A DNA stretch of 64,000 nucleotides from the NCBI GenBank assembly GCA_037043235.1, contig JAWRVZ010000139.1, positions 1 through 64,000 on the forward strand, read 5' to 3'. A model generated the notes under the pieces. The model was not told where the DNA came from, searched no databases, and saw only the letters and a program-made list of their open reading frames with translations. Shown one piece after another: positions 38,128-49,300 of the stretch. A program made the translations under genes and the position numbers. How positions within the stretch are numbered: the stretch's first letter is position 1; the number at the start of each line of letters is the position of its first letter. This stretch comes from Rhodeus uyekii. Its lineage: Eukaryota; Chordata; Actinopteri; Cypriniformes; Acheilognathidae.

Positions 38128-38260
38128 TTCAGCGTCGAAGCGTGGGTCTTGATAGGCATCACTGATATTCACAGGAAGCCCAGTGGAGGCGACCAGCTCT
38201 GCAATGCTGTTATTAATCAGCCAATCAGAATAAGATGATTTTTCCAAGCTGTCCTTGAAG
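38128..38260 (-). CDS. pde11a: pde11a exon: GAF-B N-terminal part, first visible exon
   Basis: 133-bp minus-strand exon, acceptor GTTCACAG, donor GTAAGAT. It encodes FKDSLEKSSYSDWLINNSIA, then ELVASTGLPVNISDAYQDPR and FDAE, matching PDE11A GAF-B very closely. ISDAYQDPRF is the GAF signature loop. No earlier exon was found between here and 64000, so the 5' half of the gene (N-terminus and GAF-A) lies outside the window, or behind the mobile elements at 40-62 kb if that stretch is its intron. Confidence 0.96.
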
Positions 38261-40949
38261 CTGTGAACAAGACAAAAGAGGAAATTATGTGTACTGCTGT
38301 GTATAACCCAAGACAACTACCACTTTTCCTATTGCTCAAACTTACATTTAAACCATTCATCCTCAGTATTAAACTTTTGTGCAACTCATCCTGCACAATG
38401 CTTTTGACATGTAAAGATCTTTAATTTCAACTTACTGAGATACTGTACTGAGGAGAGCATAGTTCTCCCACTTTATCATGCTACTTGTTATGGAAATATT
38501 ATACTTCAAAAGATCACCCTTAAATGTGAACTAAATGTAATGTTTTCAGACTCATCATTGCATGCTAACTGCCTTATAATAAAAGGCAATTAGCTAAAAG
38601 TGTGTTTTTCCTTTAAAAGTAATATTGAATAACACAGTTAAAATTATAATTAAGTACTTTACACATGCTTTATGTTAGTCAACACATTAAAATAAGTGTA
38701 TGTTTTTAACGGTTAAGAAAAACATTTAGGATAATTGGGAAAAATTTCCCAGTCATCTCAATGGCAATTTACCTGAATTCACTACTATTTTAAAGTAAAT
38801 CTTTTCATTTGGCGTTATTATACAGAGTACATTTTGAAATTAATCCTTAAGTGAATTAAGAAATACAGTCATGAAATCTACTCTAAGTACAATTAAGTGG
38901 CCATTTATTTAATTAAACTATGTACACTTTTTGTTCAGAATTAACAAAATATAGGTAAAGAGTAAAATTTTGAAATTTTTGTAAGTACATTTTTTTTTTC
39001 TTGCTCTGATTTACTATGGTAAGCCTATTGTTATAAGTATTTATATTTTAGACCAGTCAGGATGGTTTTTGCAAGAAAATGTTCACCACTCGCTCGTGCA
39101 TGTCTCGTCATGTCTGTAAACAGAGGGAAGTTCACGTGTCTGGTGTGGGACTGGCAGCGGTTAGTTGTCACGAGCGAGAAAAGTTAAACTCCAACCTCCA
39201 GAGAATCACCCGTTTTAAACAAACACCAAACAGAGGAGAGTTTACCCGTAATAAAACAAGAATCAACATAGGCTTTGCTTTAAGGGGATAGTGTGAACTG
39301 AGGAACTTGAAATGATGATGATGATGTTATGACTCAACACATGAACAAGGTTTTGTTGAACAGATGAATTGCCATATGTCTGACAGAGTTCATTTTAAAG
39401 CATCATCTATTGTGAAGGCTAATTTAATTATGGATGTATTGCTGTGTTGGAATTTGATTTCAGGGAAGTACTGTGCCTATTAATGGGTAAAGCTACAGTA
39501 ACGTCTTAGCCTGTCAGCTTGAGATCCTTTCCATCTAAACTTGTTATATCTCTTAAGCCCAGCAGTGAATGTTTTATGAGCAGTTAGTAGGATAAACGTA
39601 TTAATCCGCCACTCAGAGCCAAAGCACAATTAAAACAATATTCTTCCACAAAATGCATGCAGTTTTTTTTTACCTCCAGATGGCCAAGAGTTATATTGTG
39701 CACATTTAATATTACAAGTACTAATTTTTTTTATTTACTTGTTTAAATCCACTCCAGAATTTGCCAGATTTCACCTCAAAAAGCAAAAAAACATCTGAGC
39801 CTCAGTGTTGCCATGTAAACAGCTGTCACTAGTGCTCATCCTCACTTCAATTAGGATGGTTCGGACTCAAAAAAAGACCTTCTGGGATAAAGGGGTTGAT
39901 TTAAATGCAGGTGCAGACCAAGAAATCAAACAAAGTGTGAAGAGAGCCTTGCATGAAGAGCTTGAGTGGCTGACGGATGCTGAGGTCCACAGGCTGGCTG
40001 CTTCTCGCAAAGCCATTCCCTCTCCAGTAATTTACAGCTAACGAACTTTCCTGTGCATTTTAATAAGGCTCTATGGTGCCTGCAACAGCAATGAGAAGTT
40101 ACCATTCCGACTCTCATAAACGCCCACGTACAGCGGAGACACAGTCCTGATGTAGCCTCTCTCGCTTTTAATCTCTCTCACGTGGTACATTTTAGGCTCT
40201 TGTGCTCTAGGCTCAGAGAGTCTGATCAAACATCTTCTCTCATACTCTCAATCACACCCCAAAGATCACACATGATTAACTGCATTGCGAGCTGCTGTCT
40301 GAGGAAATTCTGGAATCAAAGGGATGAATGAGAGCGTGTGACTGTGTGTAAGTGAGATCTGCACGTGTGCTGTGTGTTGCGTTCGTGTGCATCTGGGTGA
40401 GCAGCGGAGATGCGTCTCTCTCCCATTTGGCCTCGAGCTGTTTCAGAGCACAGCGGAGGACAAATCATTCTTACATAATATCTCCGGCTGTACCTTCAGA
40501 GAAGCCAACACAGTGGATGAAATCACTAAATAACACACATAAAATCCCTTGTGGACGACAGTAATACATCATACTGATGCAGTATAATTCCACAGCTGTG
40601 TGATATGTTTTCACTTTTTTTCAGTCTGGATATCATCTTCAATTTCTAAACTATATTTTACAAGTTTTTGTGTTTTAGCCAAGAAAATTTGAGAGTACTT
40701 ATAAGGGAAATAATATAGTAAAATACACTTCAGTGCAAACTGACTGTAATGTTTTTTTTATGCGCAATTAAATGCATGTTAATTGTAATTAAATGAAAAC
40801 TTTCAATTCTGAATTCATTGTAGTATAAATTTATTAAATACATTTAGCTGAACATTAGAGTGTTTTTTGACCCATTTACTACAAGTCAGACTCAAGAGAG
40901 AGATGGATGAATGACAACACAATGCTTCATTGAATGAATATACACAGTG
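38261..40949. other. Non-coding stretch upstream of the visible pde11a exons
   Basis: 38570-38960 is an AT-rich dispersed repeat related to 17140-17560. A 60-codon open frame beginning at ATG 39856 (MVRTQKKTFWDKGVDLNAGA...) has no recognised family and no obvious splice context; it could be chance or a gene fragment. The rest shows no exon or mobile-element ends. Confidence 0.4.
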
Positions 40950-42160
40950 AATGTTTTACATTTGGGAACGTGTGTGATGCAAAGAGAGATATTCTGGGCT
41001 CGGTTCGGAGCACTCGGATTCTGTGCTTGGTTCACGGAGCACAGGGTTTGGGCAGAATTCTCTAACTTCAGGTTCTGGGCTCGGTTCTGAGCGCTCGGGT
41101 TCTGGGATTGGTTCATGGAGCTTGTGGTCTGGGCGGACTTCACTGAACTTGGGTTCTGGGCAGAGTTTGCTGAGCTCAGGGTCTGGGCAGAGTTCGCAGA
41201 CTTCGGTTTCTGGGCAGGGTGCACAGAGCTCGGATGGGACCAGTGGAGATGAGGAGAGCTCAGAGCTGGATGGGACAAGCAGGGGCAATGAGAGTTCAGA
41301 TCTGGACAGGACCAGCTGGGACACAGAGAGTTCAGGGCATGGCTCGGGAGAGCGTTCAGGGCATGGCTTGAGTCTTTCAGCTGTTGTGTGTGCAGCCAAC
41401 GAGGTCTGGGCGCTGGCGAGCGGATGAGCCACAGAAGATTGGGGTGTGTGTTCCCCTAACACACACTCTGGATCCGCTGCAAAAAATATTGTGGGTTCTG
41501 AGGCTTGAGTGGTCTCCTGGCTGAGTTCTGCGGCTAGAGAAGACACTGGACTGATCTCTGGAACTGCCCTCTTCAGAGTAGGATCGGGAACATTCACTGG
41601 GTACGTGACAGGAAAATCTGGAATTTCTGGACAGGTTGACTCTGTTTGCCCATTGGCTGCGATGACGCAGATATCTACTAAAAGCCCAAACATCTAGGGT
41701 CTTAAGCCCCTCCATCTCCCACAGAGACAAAGGGTCATTCAGGCAGTCATTAAAGATATCCTTAAGTGCTGTATCATTATAATCCAGTCCCATCGCCATA
41801 GTCCAAAACATCTGGGCGATGCCAAACCCCTGCTGGTGCAGAGCAGTCAACGCCCGGTGATGTGCCATCTTCTAGAAGGCAATTCGTAGGAGGAGGAAGA
41901 ATTTGAATACTCATACCGCTGGATCCTTACAGGTGACCAACCTGGTCAGTTGTTCTGTTACACTTGTGAACATGTGCGATGCGGAGAGAGACTTGGAATA
42001 AGGAGACATGGAACATGGAGCTTGCATCCACACACATGGAGACAACATCAACAACTGACAAAGACAATAGAACACAAGAGGGCTAAAATATAAAAGGAGA
42101 TAATGAAGGGAGTGGACATAGCTGACAAGAATTATTAGGAAGCATGGAATTATTAGGAAG
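40950..42160 (-). mobile_element. Gag-only LTR element, minus strand, decayed
   Basis: The 5' LTR (minus) occupies about 42160-41956, with TATA-like TTTTATATTTTA at 42095-42084 and a predicted RNA start at GTCAGTTGTT (42059-42050). The primer site AACAACTGAC (41954-41945), one nucleotide inside the LTR end, is its reverse complement: the same self-priming layout as the element at 33741. The 3' LTR survives only as a fragment (40950-40988) matching the 41956-41994 end. The upper edge abuts the LINE fragment at 42165. Confidence 0.65.
40956..41868 (-). pseudogene. Frameshifted gag-like gene with Pro/Glu-rich tail
   Basis: From 41868 downwards, one frame encodes a gag-like N-terminus (ALTALHQQGFGIAQMFWTMA, DYNDTALKDIFNDCLNDPLS, WEMEGLKTLDVWAF) closely resembling residues 30-95 of the gag-like protein at 34148. 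Near 41690 the likely continuation moves to another frame (41693-40956), a Pro/Glu/Ser-rich stretch with repeated PEPE, SEPSPE and LCPEPE motifs. The two frames overlap, so an indel has broken the gene. Plus-strand open frames here are shadows. Confidence 0.6.
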
Positions 42161-42164
42161 CATG

Positions 42165-43010
42165 GCATTAGCTTTCACTGTTACGCTGATGATACTCAGC
42201 TCTATATTTCTTCTCATCCTGATGAAACGTACCAATTCACTAAATTAACAGAATGCATAACTGATTGGATGAAAAAAATTGGATGACTAATAACTTTCTA
42301 CAGCTTAATTCTGATAAAACAGACATTCTAATTATTAAACCAAAAAGTTCTGCTAGTAATAATCTAGACTACTGCCTAACACTTGATGGCTGCTCTGCCA
42401 AGTCTTCGTCGTCAGTGACAAACCTGGGTGTGCTCTTTGATACCAAGTTTTCATTTGAAAGACATGTTTCTAGCATCTGTAAAACGGCATTCTTCCATCT
42501 TAAAAATATATCTAAATTGCGACATATGCTCTCAAAGACAAATGCGGAAAAGTTAGTTCATGCGTTCATGAGTTCAAGGCTAGATTATTGTAATGCTCTA
42601 CTAGGTGTTTGCCCTGCACGCTTAATAAACAAATTCCAGCTGGTCCAAAATGCAGCAGCTCGAGTTCTTACTAGAACCAGGAAGTATGAGCATATTAGCC
42701 CAGTGCTGTCAAACCTGCACTGGCTTCCTATTAAACACCGAATACATTTTAAAATCTTGCTAATGACTTACAAGCATTAAATGGTTTAGCTCCACAGTAC
42801 TTGAGCGATCTCTTAACACATTATAGTCCTTCACGTCTATTGCGATCCCAAAATACTGACCAGCTTATAATACCTAGAATATCAAAGTCAACTGCTGGCG
42901 GTCGATCTTTTTCCTATTTACCTTCTAAACTCTGGAACAATCTTCCTAATACAGTTCGGGAAGCAGACACACTCTTCAACCTGGCATACACATAACACAT
43001 TATACATACA
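42165..43010 (+). pseudogene. L2-type LINE reverse transcriptase, 3' end, frameshifted
   Basis: It begins within the RT palm: FTVYADDTQLYISSHPDE, where YADD is the catalytic motif. The C-terminal RT region typical of L2/CR1 clade LINEs follows (TNLGVLFDTKFSFERHVSSI, SRLDYCNALLGVCPARLI, VQNAAARVLTRTRKYEHISP, LHWLPIKHRIHFKILLMTYK). A one-base indel in the A run near 42272 and another near 42776 break the frame; the last part (LPSKLWNNLPNTVREADTLF) is in a third frame, 42801-42995. Endonuclease and N-terminal parts are missing, so the copy is 5'-truncated and inactive. Confidence 0.85.
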
Positions 43011-43476
43011 TTTTTAATCCAAATCATGTAGATCCAGCAGCCATATCACCCTGTACTCTAAGACTGGTTGCCCACTGAAGCTAAGCAGGGTTGAGCCTGG
43101 TTAGTACCTGGATGGGAGACCTCCTGGGAATGACTAGGTTGCTGCTGGAAGTGGTGTTAGGAGGCCAGCAGGGGGTGCTCACCCTGCCTCTGTGTGGGTC
43201 CTAACGCCCCAGTATAGTGATGGGGACACTGTACTGCAACAAGCACCGTCCTTCGGATGAGACGTTAAACCGAGGTCCTGACTCTCTGTGGTCATTAAAA
43301 ATCCCAAGGATGTCCTTCGCAAGAGTAGGGGTGTAACCCCGGCATCCCTGGCCAAATCTGCCCGTTGGCCTTGGTCCATCACGGCCCCCTAATCACCCCC
43401 CTAGATTAATTGGCTTCATTGCTCTGTCTTCTCTCCTTAGCTGGTGTGTGGTGAGCGTTCTGGCACAGGTTGCTGT

Positions 43477-44714
43477 TGTAGCCGGTGTGAAAAAGATTTA
43501 AAAAAAAAAAAAAACTCATTTATTTGTTCTAATTTTTTCTACAATAATTGTGTAAATTAGTTTTTTTTGTTTAAAGTAATTGTTTTAATTTCTTATTTTT
43601 GTAATTAGTGTGAATTATTGAACCACGAAATTTTGTTGTTTTTCTATTTTGTTTATAGTGTACAAGTGTGTTGTTTGTGGGACTATTTTATTTGAACATT
43701 GTTGAGGAGGGATATTGGCGGAATAATCACAGAGTTTTCCATATGCGCGTCACCCAATAGTCTCAGTCTATCTGCGAGACTGGAGGATGCGCACTGTATG
43801 GCTCTCTCACGTCGAGCTCTGGTATAGTGACGGTTGTTTTAATACATGTTTAGCGAAAGATTATTATAATTAATCGATTGTCATTTTTACTTTTGTTAGT
43901 CATGTTTAAAATGTATTATTTTGTATGTCATTTGATTTTTGTGGAGTGTATTATGGCGCTAATTGAGTTTCATTGTATGTGCAGAGTAAATATCAGAGAG
44001 AGAGAGAAGCTAATGATTGTTCTACTATTTCATTTCTTCTCATTACAGGTATGTTAATATGGTTTTGTTTAAAATCGAGTGATTATTTTGAATTGTTGAT
44101 TAATATGTAGCGCGTTATTAGAGCGAGAATGTGTTGCACGTGTAGAATGTGACGCACGTGGTGCGGCCTACACGTTGCTATATATATACGGTATGGTGCG
44201 TTATACAATTTCATTCTAAATTGATTTGTGATTTGTAATAACAAGGTTATATATAGTTAATATTGTCGTAACAATATAGTGAACGCTATAATTAACATTC
44301 ATGTCAGTGATGTTATATGCTATGTGTTATGTATGTATGTATATATATATATAGGTATATGTATATATATATATATATATATATGTTTATACTGTGTATT
44401 CTTTATGCACTGTTGTATTATATTAATAATTGTTAATGTACATTTTATAGAGTAAGAAATGTTATATTTATGTTTTTGTTGTTAATGTTTCTATTTTATT
44501 TTTTTGGTTAAATATGATTAGTCAGTCTATCTGCAAGACTGGAGGATGCGCACTGTATGGCTCTCTCACGTCGAGCTCTGAGTAAATATCAGAGAGAGAG
44601 AGAAGCTACTGATTGTTCTACTATTTCATTTCTTCTCATTACAGTAAAAAAAAAATCATCTGAAGTCAAGTGTTCGTGTGGTTTATGGGTGAAGACCGGT
44701 TCAAGTCCGTTACA
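43477..44714 (+). repeat. Left LTR of the Gypsy element
   Basis: Begins TGTAGCCGG and ends CCGTTACA. TATA-like TATATATATA at 44179-44188; AT-dinucleotide tract near 44340-44385. It carries two internal duplicated blocks: A (43764-43821 and 44523-44580) and B (43985-44048 and 44581-44644). Confidence 0.95.
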
Positions 44715-44719
44715 TAATT

Positions 44720-44737
44720 TGGTGCCGTGACCCGGAT
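44720..44737 (+). other. Primer-binding site, tRNA-His type
   Basis: TGGTGCCGTGACCCGGAT, five bases after the LTR, complements the 3' end of vertebrate tRNA-His (recalled) with one mismatch (C for T at position 13). It would prime minus-strand DNA synthesis. Confidence 0.75.
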
Positions 44738-44996
44738 GCGCCAGATCTGCAGCAGCTGATCGCTGGGGATGGAGAATAGGAAATCACAACGCAGAAACCA
44801 TCAGCCGAAGAGTCTTCATCATTGACGTTTGGGTAGAAGTGACTGGACATTGACAGTACTTGAACTTTCGTTTCACACACCACATTTGTACATATTGGAC
44901 TGAGTTCTATATTATTATTTTTTTGGTGTGAAACAGAACATAACTACAGTGTAAATTTGTTTTTACATTTTCTTGATAGAAAATTTCTTTAGTACA

Positions 44997-46343
44997 ATGG
45001 CTGAAGGGGGGTGGAGTGACGACCTGTTGACGCCACACATTGGTAGGGGTCGAGGTTTATTGGGGGTAGATGAGCCTAAAGTTGGTAAACCGCGGGTGCT
45101 GGTTTATGATTCGTTAACCGGTTCTAATGCTCCTCGTAGTGATGAGTCACATAACCCGTTGTCTTCCACTCCTACCAACGATGGTTGTGTTACACAGCAG
45201 CTACGCGACATCATTGGTGAGCTTGGAAGTCAGATAGGTGACTCCATTGCCACACGGTTGTTAACCAGTCAGACATCAGCATTGCCTAGTCTTACTCCAT
45301 TGACTGAACAGCAGCCTTCTGTGACGCTGCCTTTGTCCCAGAGCCTTGATCTGTCAAAAATGAATCTCGTAGTCAAAGCTGAAGTAAAGGAACCTCAAAT
45401 GTTTAGAGGGGATGGTAGCGATAAGTGCACTATCCTTGAGTGGACCGAACAGATGGATGTATATTTGTCCAAAAAGGGTTGCGACAAAGCCGTCAGTGTT
45501 GAGGAGATTTTGAGTCATCTTTGTGGCAGAGCAAAGAGTATCGTCAAGGTCAAAATGAAAAGTAGCCCAGCCACAGTATTCTGTCGGGAAGAAGTATATG
45601 AGGTTCTGCGGCGTTATTTTAGTGAGAGCCCCGGCTCGTGCCAACCGTTAGCCGATTTCTATGCAACACAGCCAAAACCTAACGAGCGCCCTGTTGACTA
45701 CTGGGTCAGGTTAAATGAGGCAGCTGAGCTAGCAGATGCTCGTCTACAACGATCTGGTGGAAAGATGGAAAACATTAGTTCGGAGATTGCATTGATGTTT
45801 ATCAGGAACTGTCCTAATCCCGATCTTTCCAGTGTCTTTAGGTCGAAGCCCATGAGCAAATGGTCAGCTGCTGAGGTCCAGGAGGCCATTGATGAGTATG
45901 AGAGAGACTATAGACCTAGGAAGTCAGTTCAGTCTGTTCCTAGGGTTGCGGTGAATCAGGCCGTTGTTGCTGAAAACCCTGCTAGTGCTCGAGTAGTGGG
46001 AGAGAATGAAGGTATGGGCATTAACTCCGCATCATGTGCCGCCGTTCAGCATTCTAAAACAAGCGAAGCCACAGACTTGGGTACATTAGAGCGTGTGCTG
46101 AAAATGTTAGAAAGGGTGCTTGAGCGTACTACCGTACCTGCTTCAGAGTCAAGGCCTAGAACGTCACAGTGGTATCGATCCTCTTCATGTGGAGTCTGTG
46201 GAGACAGAGCTCACTCGACCCGCTCTCACTGTATGAGAGAGAAAAGATGCCTTGCTTGCTTAGAGATTGGGCATCAACGCAGGGAGTGTCACAAGGCTGC
46301 TGGCCAAGCCGTAGCCCAGACTGGTGACGATCAGGGAAACTAG
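44997..46343 (+). CDS. gag: Gypsy gag
   Basis: 448 codons from ATG 44997 (context ACAATGG), chosen over an upstream in-frame TTG at 44973. The central region is capsid-like (KCTILEWTEQMDVYLSKKGC, LADFYATQPKPNERPVDYWV, a Gypsy-type major homology segment). The C-terminus has a Cys/His cluster starting CGVCGDRAH (46188) and a canonical zinc knuckle C-X2-C-X4-H-X4-C (CLACLEIGHQRREC, 46248-46289) for RNA binding. It ends in TAG at 46341-46343, overlapping the frameshift signal. Function: particle assembly and RNA packaging. Confidence 0.9.
   Translation: MAEGGWSDDLLTPHIGRGRGLLGVDEPKVGKPRVLVYDSLTGSNAPRSDESHNPLSSTPTNDGCVTQQLRDIIGELGSQIGDSIATRLLTSQTSALPSLTPLTEQQPSVTLPLSQSLDLSKMNLVVKAEVKEPQMFRGDGSDKCTILEWTEQMDVYLSKKGCDKAVSVEEILSHLCGRAKSIVKVKMKSSPATVFCREEVYEVLRRYFSESPGSCQPLADFYATQPKPNERPVDYWVRLNEAAELADARLQRSGGKMENISSEIALMFIRNCPNPDLSSVFRSKPMSKWSAAEVQEAIDEYERDYRPRKSVQSVPRVAVNQAVVAENPASARVVGENEGMGINSASCAAVQHSKTSEATDLGTLERVLKMLERVLERTTVPASESRPRTSQWYRSSSCGVCGDRAHSTRSHCMREKRCLACLEIGHQRRECHKAAGQAVAQTGDDQGN
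46334..46340 (+). promoter_or_regulatory. -1 ribosomal frameshift slippery heptamer GGGAAAC
   Basis: In the gag frame the sequence reads G GGA AAC TAG, a standard X XXY YYZ heptamer directly before the gag stop. A -1 shift enters the pol frame, which has no ATG in a good position near its start (the first in-frame start-like codon, 46370, is GTG). GGGAAAC is used by several retroviruses. A downstream pseudoknot was not modelled. Confidence 0.8.
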
Positions 46344-49300
46344 TTCACTCACATCAAGGAGGGAACCATGTGGGTGTCTTAAGTCAGCCCCTCACCAGTG
46401 AAGATGATCCTATGGTCATCTATAGTAGCCATTGTCAGGCCGAATCAGGTGGCAGTGTCATTTTCCAGAACATTGCGAAATTGGAAAGAGCTGACAGCTT
46501 GTTTTATACAGATGTGTTGGTGAATGATACGGTCACTTGCCAAGGCTTGTTAGACACTGGTTCTATGGCATGTACCATTAATGAAGAAACTGAGCAAAGG
46601 CTGCTGGATGCATGCGGGACTCTTGAGTCTGAGCAGCCTCACGCCGACGTTTTGCTTGTCGGTTGTGGAGGTGTTCGGGTCAAGCCCAAGTGTATTCACC
46701 AGCTAAAGATATGTGTGTATGGACATTCGGTAATTGTGCCTACGTTGGTTGTACCCGGACAGAAAGATCAGTTAATCATTGGTACCAATGTAATCAAGTT
46801 CGTTCTCAGTCAACTCAAGCAGTCGCAAAGTTATTGGCGTGTCATGAACCAGCCAAATTCTACAAAAGAACCAGAAATTCAACAGTTGTTGAGCATGCTG
46901 TCTGGACATAATAGATGGGAGGGTAGTAGTATTCCAACTGTTGTCGGTACTGTTAAGCTCACTCAAGCAGTCACACTTTTACCACAACGCGAGCACCTTG
47001 TGTGGGGTAGGCTCCCGACAAGTTCCACTATTTCTGTGGGTAGCACTGTGCTAATCGAACCATCAAAAGCGCAACCCCATCAGAAAGGTGTTCTTGTTGG
47101 GCGTGTTATAGCCACATTGCCTGGTGACAGGTGGGTGCCGGTTAAGGTGATCAACCCGTCCAGTGAGCCTATCACTTTGAGGCGCAATGCTAAAATAGCA
47201 GAAGTATCTCCTGTTTTGGCTGTTGAAGATCTGGGTGCGCTATCTGAGCATGGTGATGGAGAGACCTTGAGTGTGCAGAATCAGTCTGTCTCCTGTAGTG
47301 TAGATGCAGATAGTCCTATCTCTGATGTTCGCAGCATATTGCAGAAGCTTGGTCTTGGTGATCTTGATATTGATTCTTGCGAAGTAACTCCGTATTGGAA
47401 AAGCCAGATTTTGCAGTTGGTCCAGAAATATCAAGATGTGTTTTCTAAACACAAGCTAGATTGTGGTAAGGCCAAAGAGTTTATCCACAAGATCCACCTG
47501 TCGGACGCCAGACCATTCAGACTCCCGTATCGACGTGTTCCTCCGGCTCAGTACCAGACACTGAGAAAAGTGCTCTCAGAAATGGAAGAGCAAGAGATTA
47601 TCCGTAAGTCTTGTAGTGAGTGGACATCTCCGCTGGTCCTGGTATGGAAGAAAAGTGGTGATCTTCGGGTTTGTGTCGATTACCGCTGGCTTAATGCCAG
47701 GACCATCAAGGATGCGCACCCGTTGCCTCATCAAGCAGACTGCTTGGCGGCCTTGGGTGGGAACGCAATATTTAGTGTGATGGATCTTACCTCTGGCTTT
47801 TATAACATCGCAATGGCAGAGGATGACAAAAAGTTCACGGCTTTCACAACACCTATGGGTCTTTATGAGTTTAACCGCTTACCGCAAGGGTTGTGCAATA
47901 GTCCCGCCAGTTTCATGCGTTTAATGACAAACATCTTTGGTGACCAAAATTTCTTGACATTGCTTTGCTATTTGGATGACTTACTTGTGTATGCCCCAGA
48001 CGAGAGTGAGGCCATCAAGAGACTTGAGACAGTATTCGGTAGGCTTAGGGAGCATGGGTTAAAGTTAGCTCCTAAAAAGTGCCATTTCCTCCAGCGGAGC
48101 GTGCGGTTCTTGGGCCACATTATTGATAGTTCAGGAGTAGCGACTGACCCAGAAAAGGTCAGCGCTATTGAAGCGGTGATGGAGTGTGATTTGATGATGG
48201 ATGATGGGGTGACCCCCTCCCAAAGAAAGATTAAATCGTTTCTAGGAATGGTGTTGTATTATCAGAGGTTTATCCAAAATTGCTCCACCATCGCAAAACC
48301 TCTGTTTACTTTGACAGCTGCAACAAGGGGCAAAAAGCCTTCGAGAAAGGGTGCTGCAACATTCAGGAAGTTGAGTCCTGGTGACTGGAAGGAGGAGCAC
48401 AGTAGTGCCTTCCAGCAGCTAAAAGCTGCTCTGATGAATTCGGTGGTATTATCACATCCTGATTTTAGCCGTCCGTTTGTTTTGTCCACTGATGCGTCTA
48501 TGGATGGGTTGGGCGCTGTGTTGTCTCAGATTTCAGAGGGTGAGACTAGAGCTCGGCCGATTGCTTTTGCTAGCAAATCCCTTTCGCGTGCTCAGACCAA
48601 ATATCCCGCTCACCGTTTGGAGTTTTTGGCGTTGAAGTGGTCCGTTTGCGACAAATTCAGCCATTGGCTGAAAGGCCATGAGTTTGTTGTATGGACGGAC
48701 AACAATCCGTTAACTTACATCCTCACGAAGCCTAAACTCGACGCGTGTGAGCAGAGATGGGTTTCCAAATTGGCACCCTACTGGTTTAGCATCAAATACA
48801 TACCAGGTAGTAAGAATGTAGTGGCCGATGCTTTGAGTCGTCAACCCTTTATTCAGAACCGGGTCAGTCAGAGACTCCTGAATGAGCCTTATGGTTCTTT
48901 ACTTGAGGAAGCAGAGGAGTTTGAGAAAGACACAGTGCAGGATGCGTTTAGACTTAGTGCTTGCATCCAGAGTGTGGAAGCAACAAGCAATTGTCTACTG
49001 TCCAGCGCTGAGGTCTCTGCGGTGTTAGAGGGTCACAGTGACTGGGAAGTAGGAGTTGAAGCAAGAGCGATCTCTTGTATCACTCAAGACACACAACATT
49101 TGTCGCCTGCTGGGCAATGCCCACTACCTGTTTTCTCGTTAGAAGAACTTCGAGAGCGGCAACATAATGATCCTTGTTTGTCTAGGGTCCTCTTTTACAT
49201 CCAGAGGGGCAAGAGAGCCTCGCGTCGTGAGCGTGCTGGTGAGACATATAAGGTGCTCAGAGTCTTAAAGCAGTGGGACAGGTTGAAGATACTAGATGGT

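Noticed and set aside
43033..43140. 5S rRNA gene
   Set aside because: It is the head of a 5S-derived SINE: it continues into the SINE body and LINE-like tail and is diverged from 5S rRNA.
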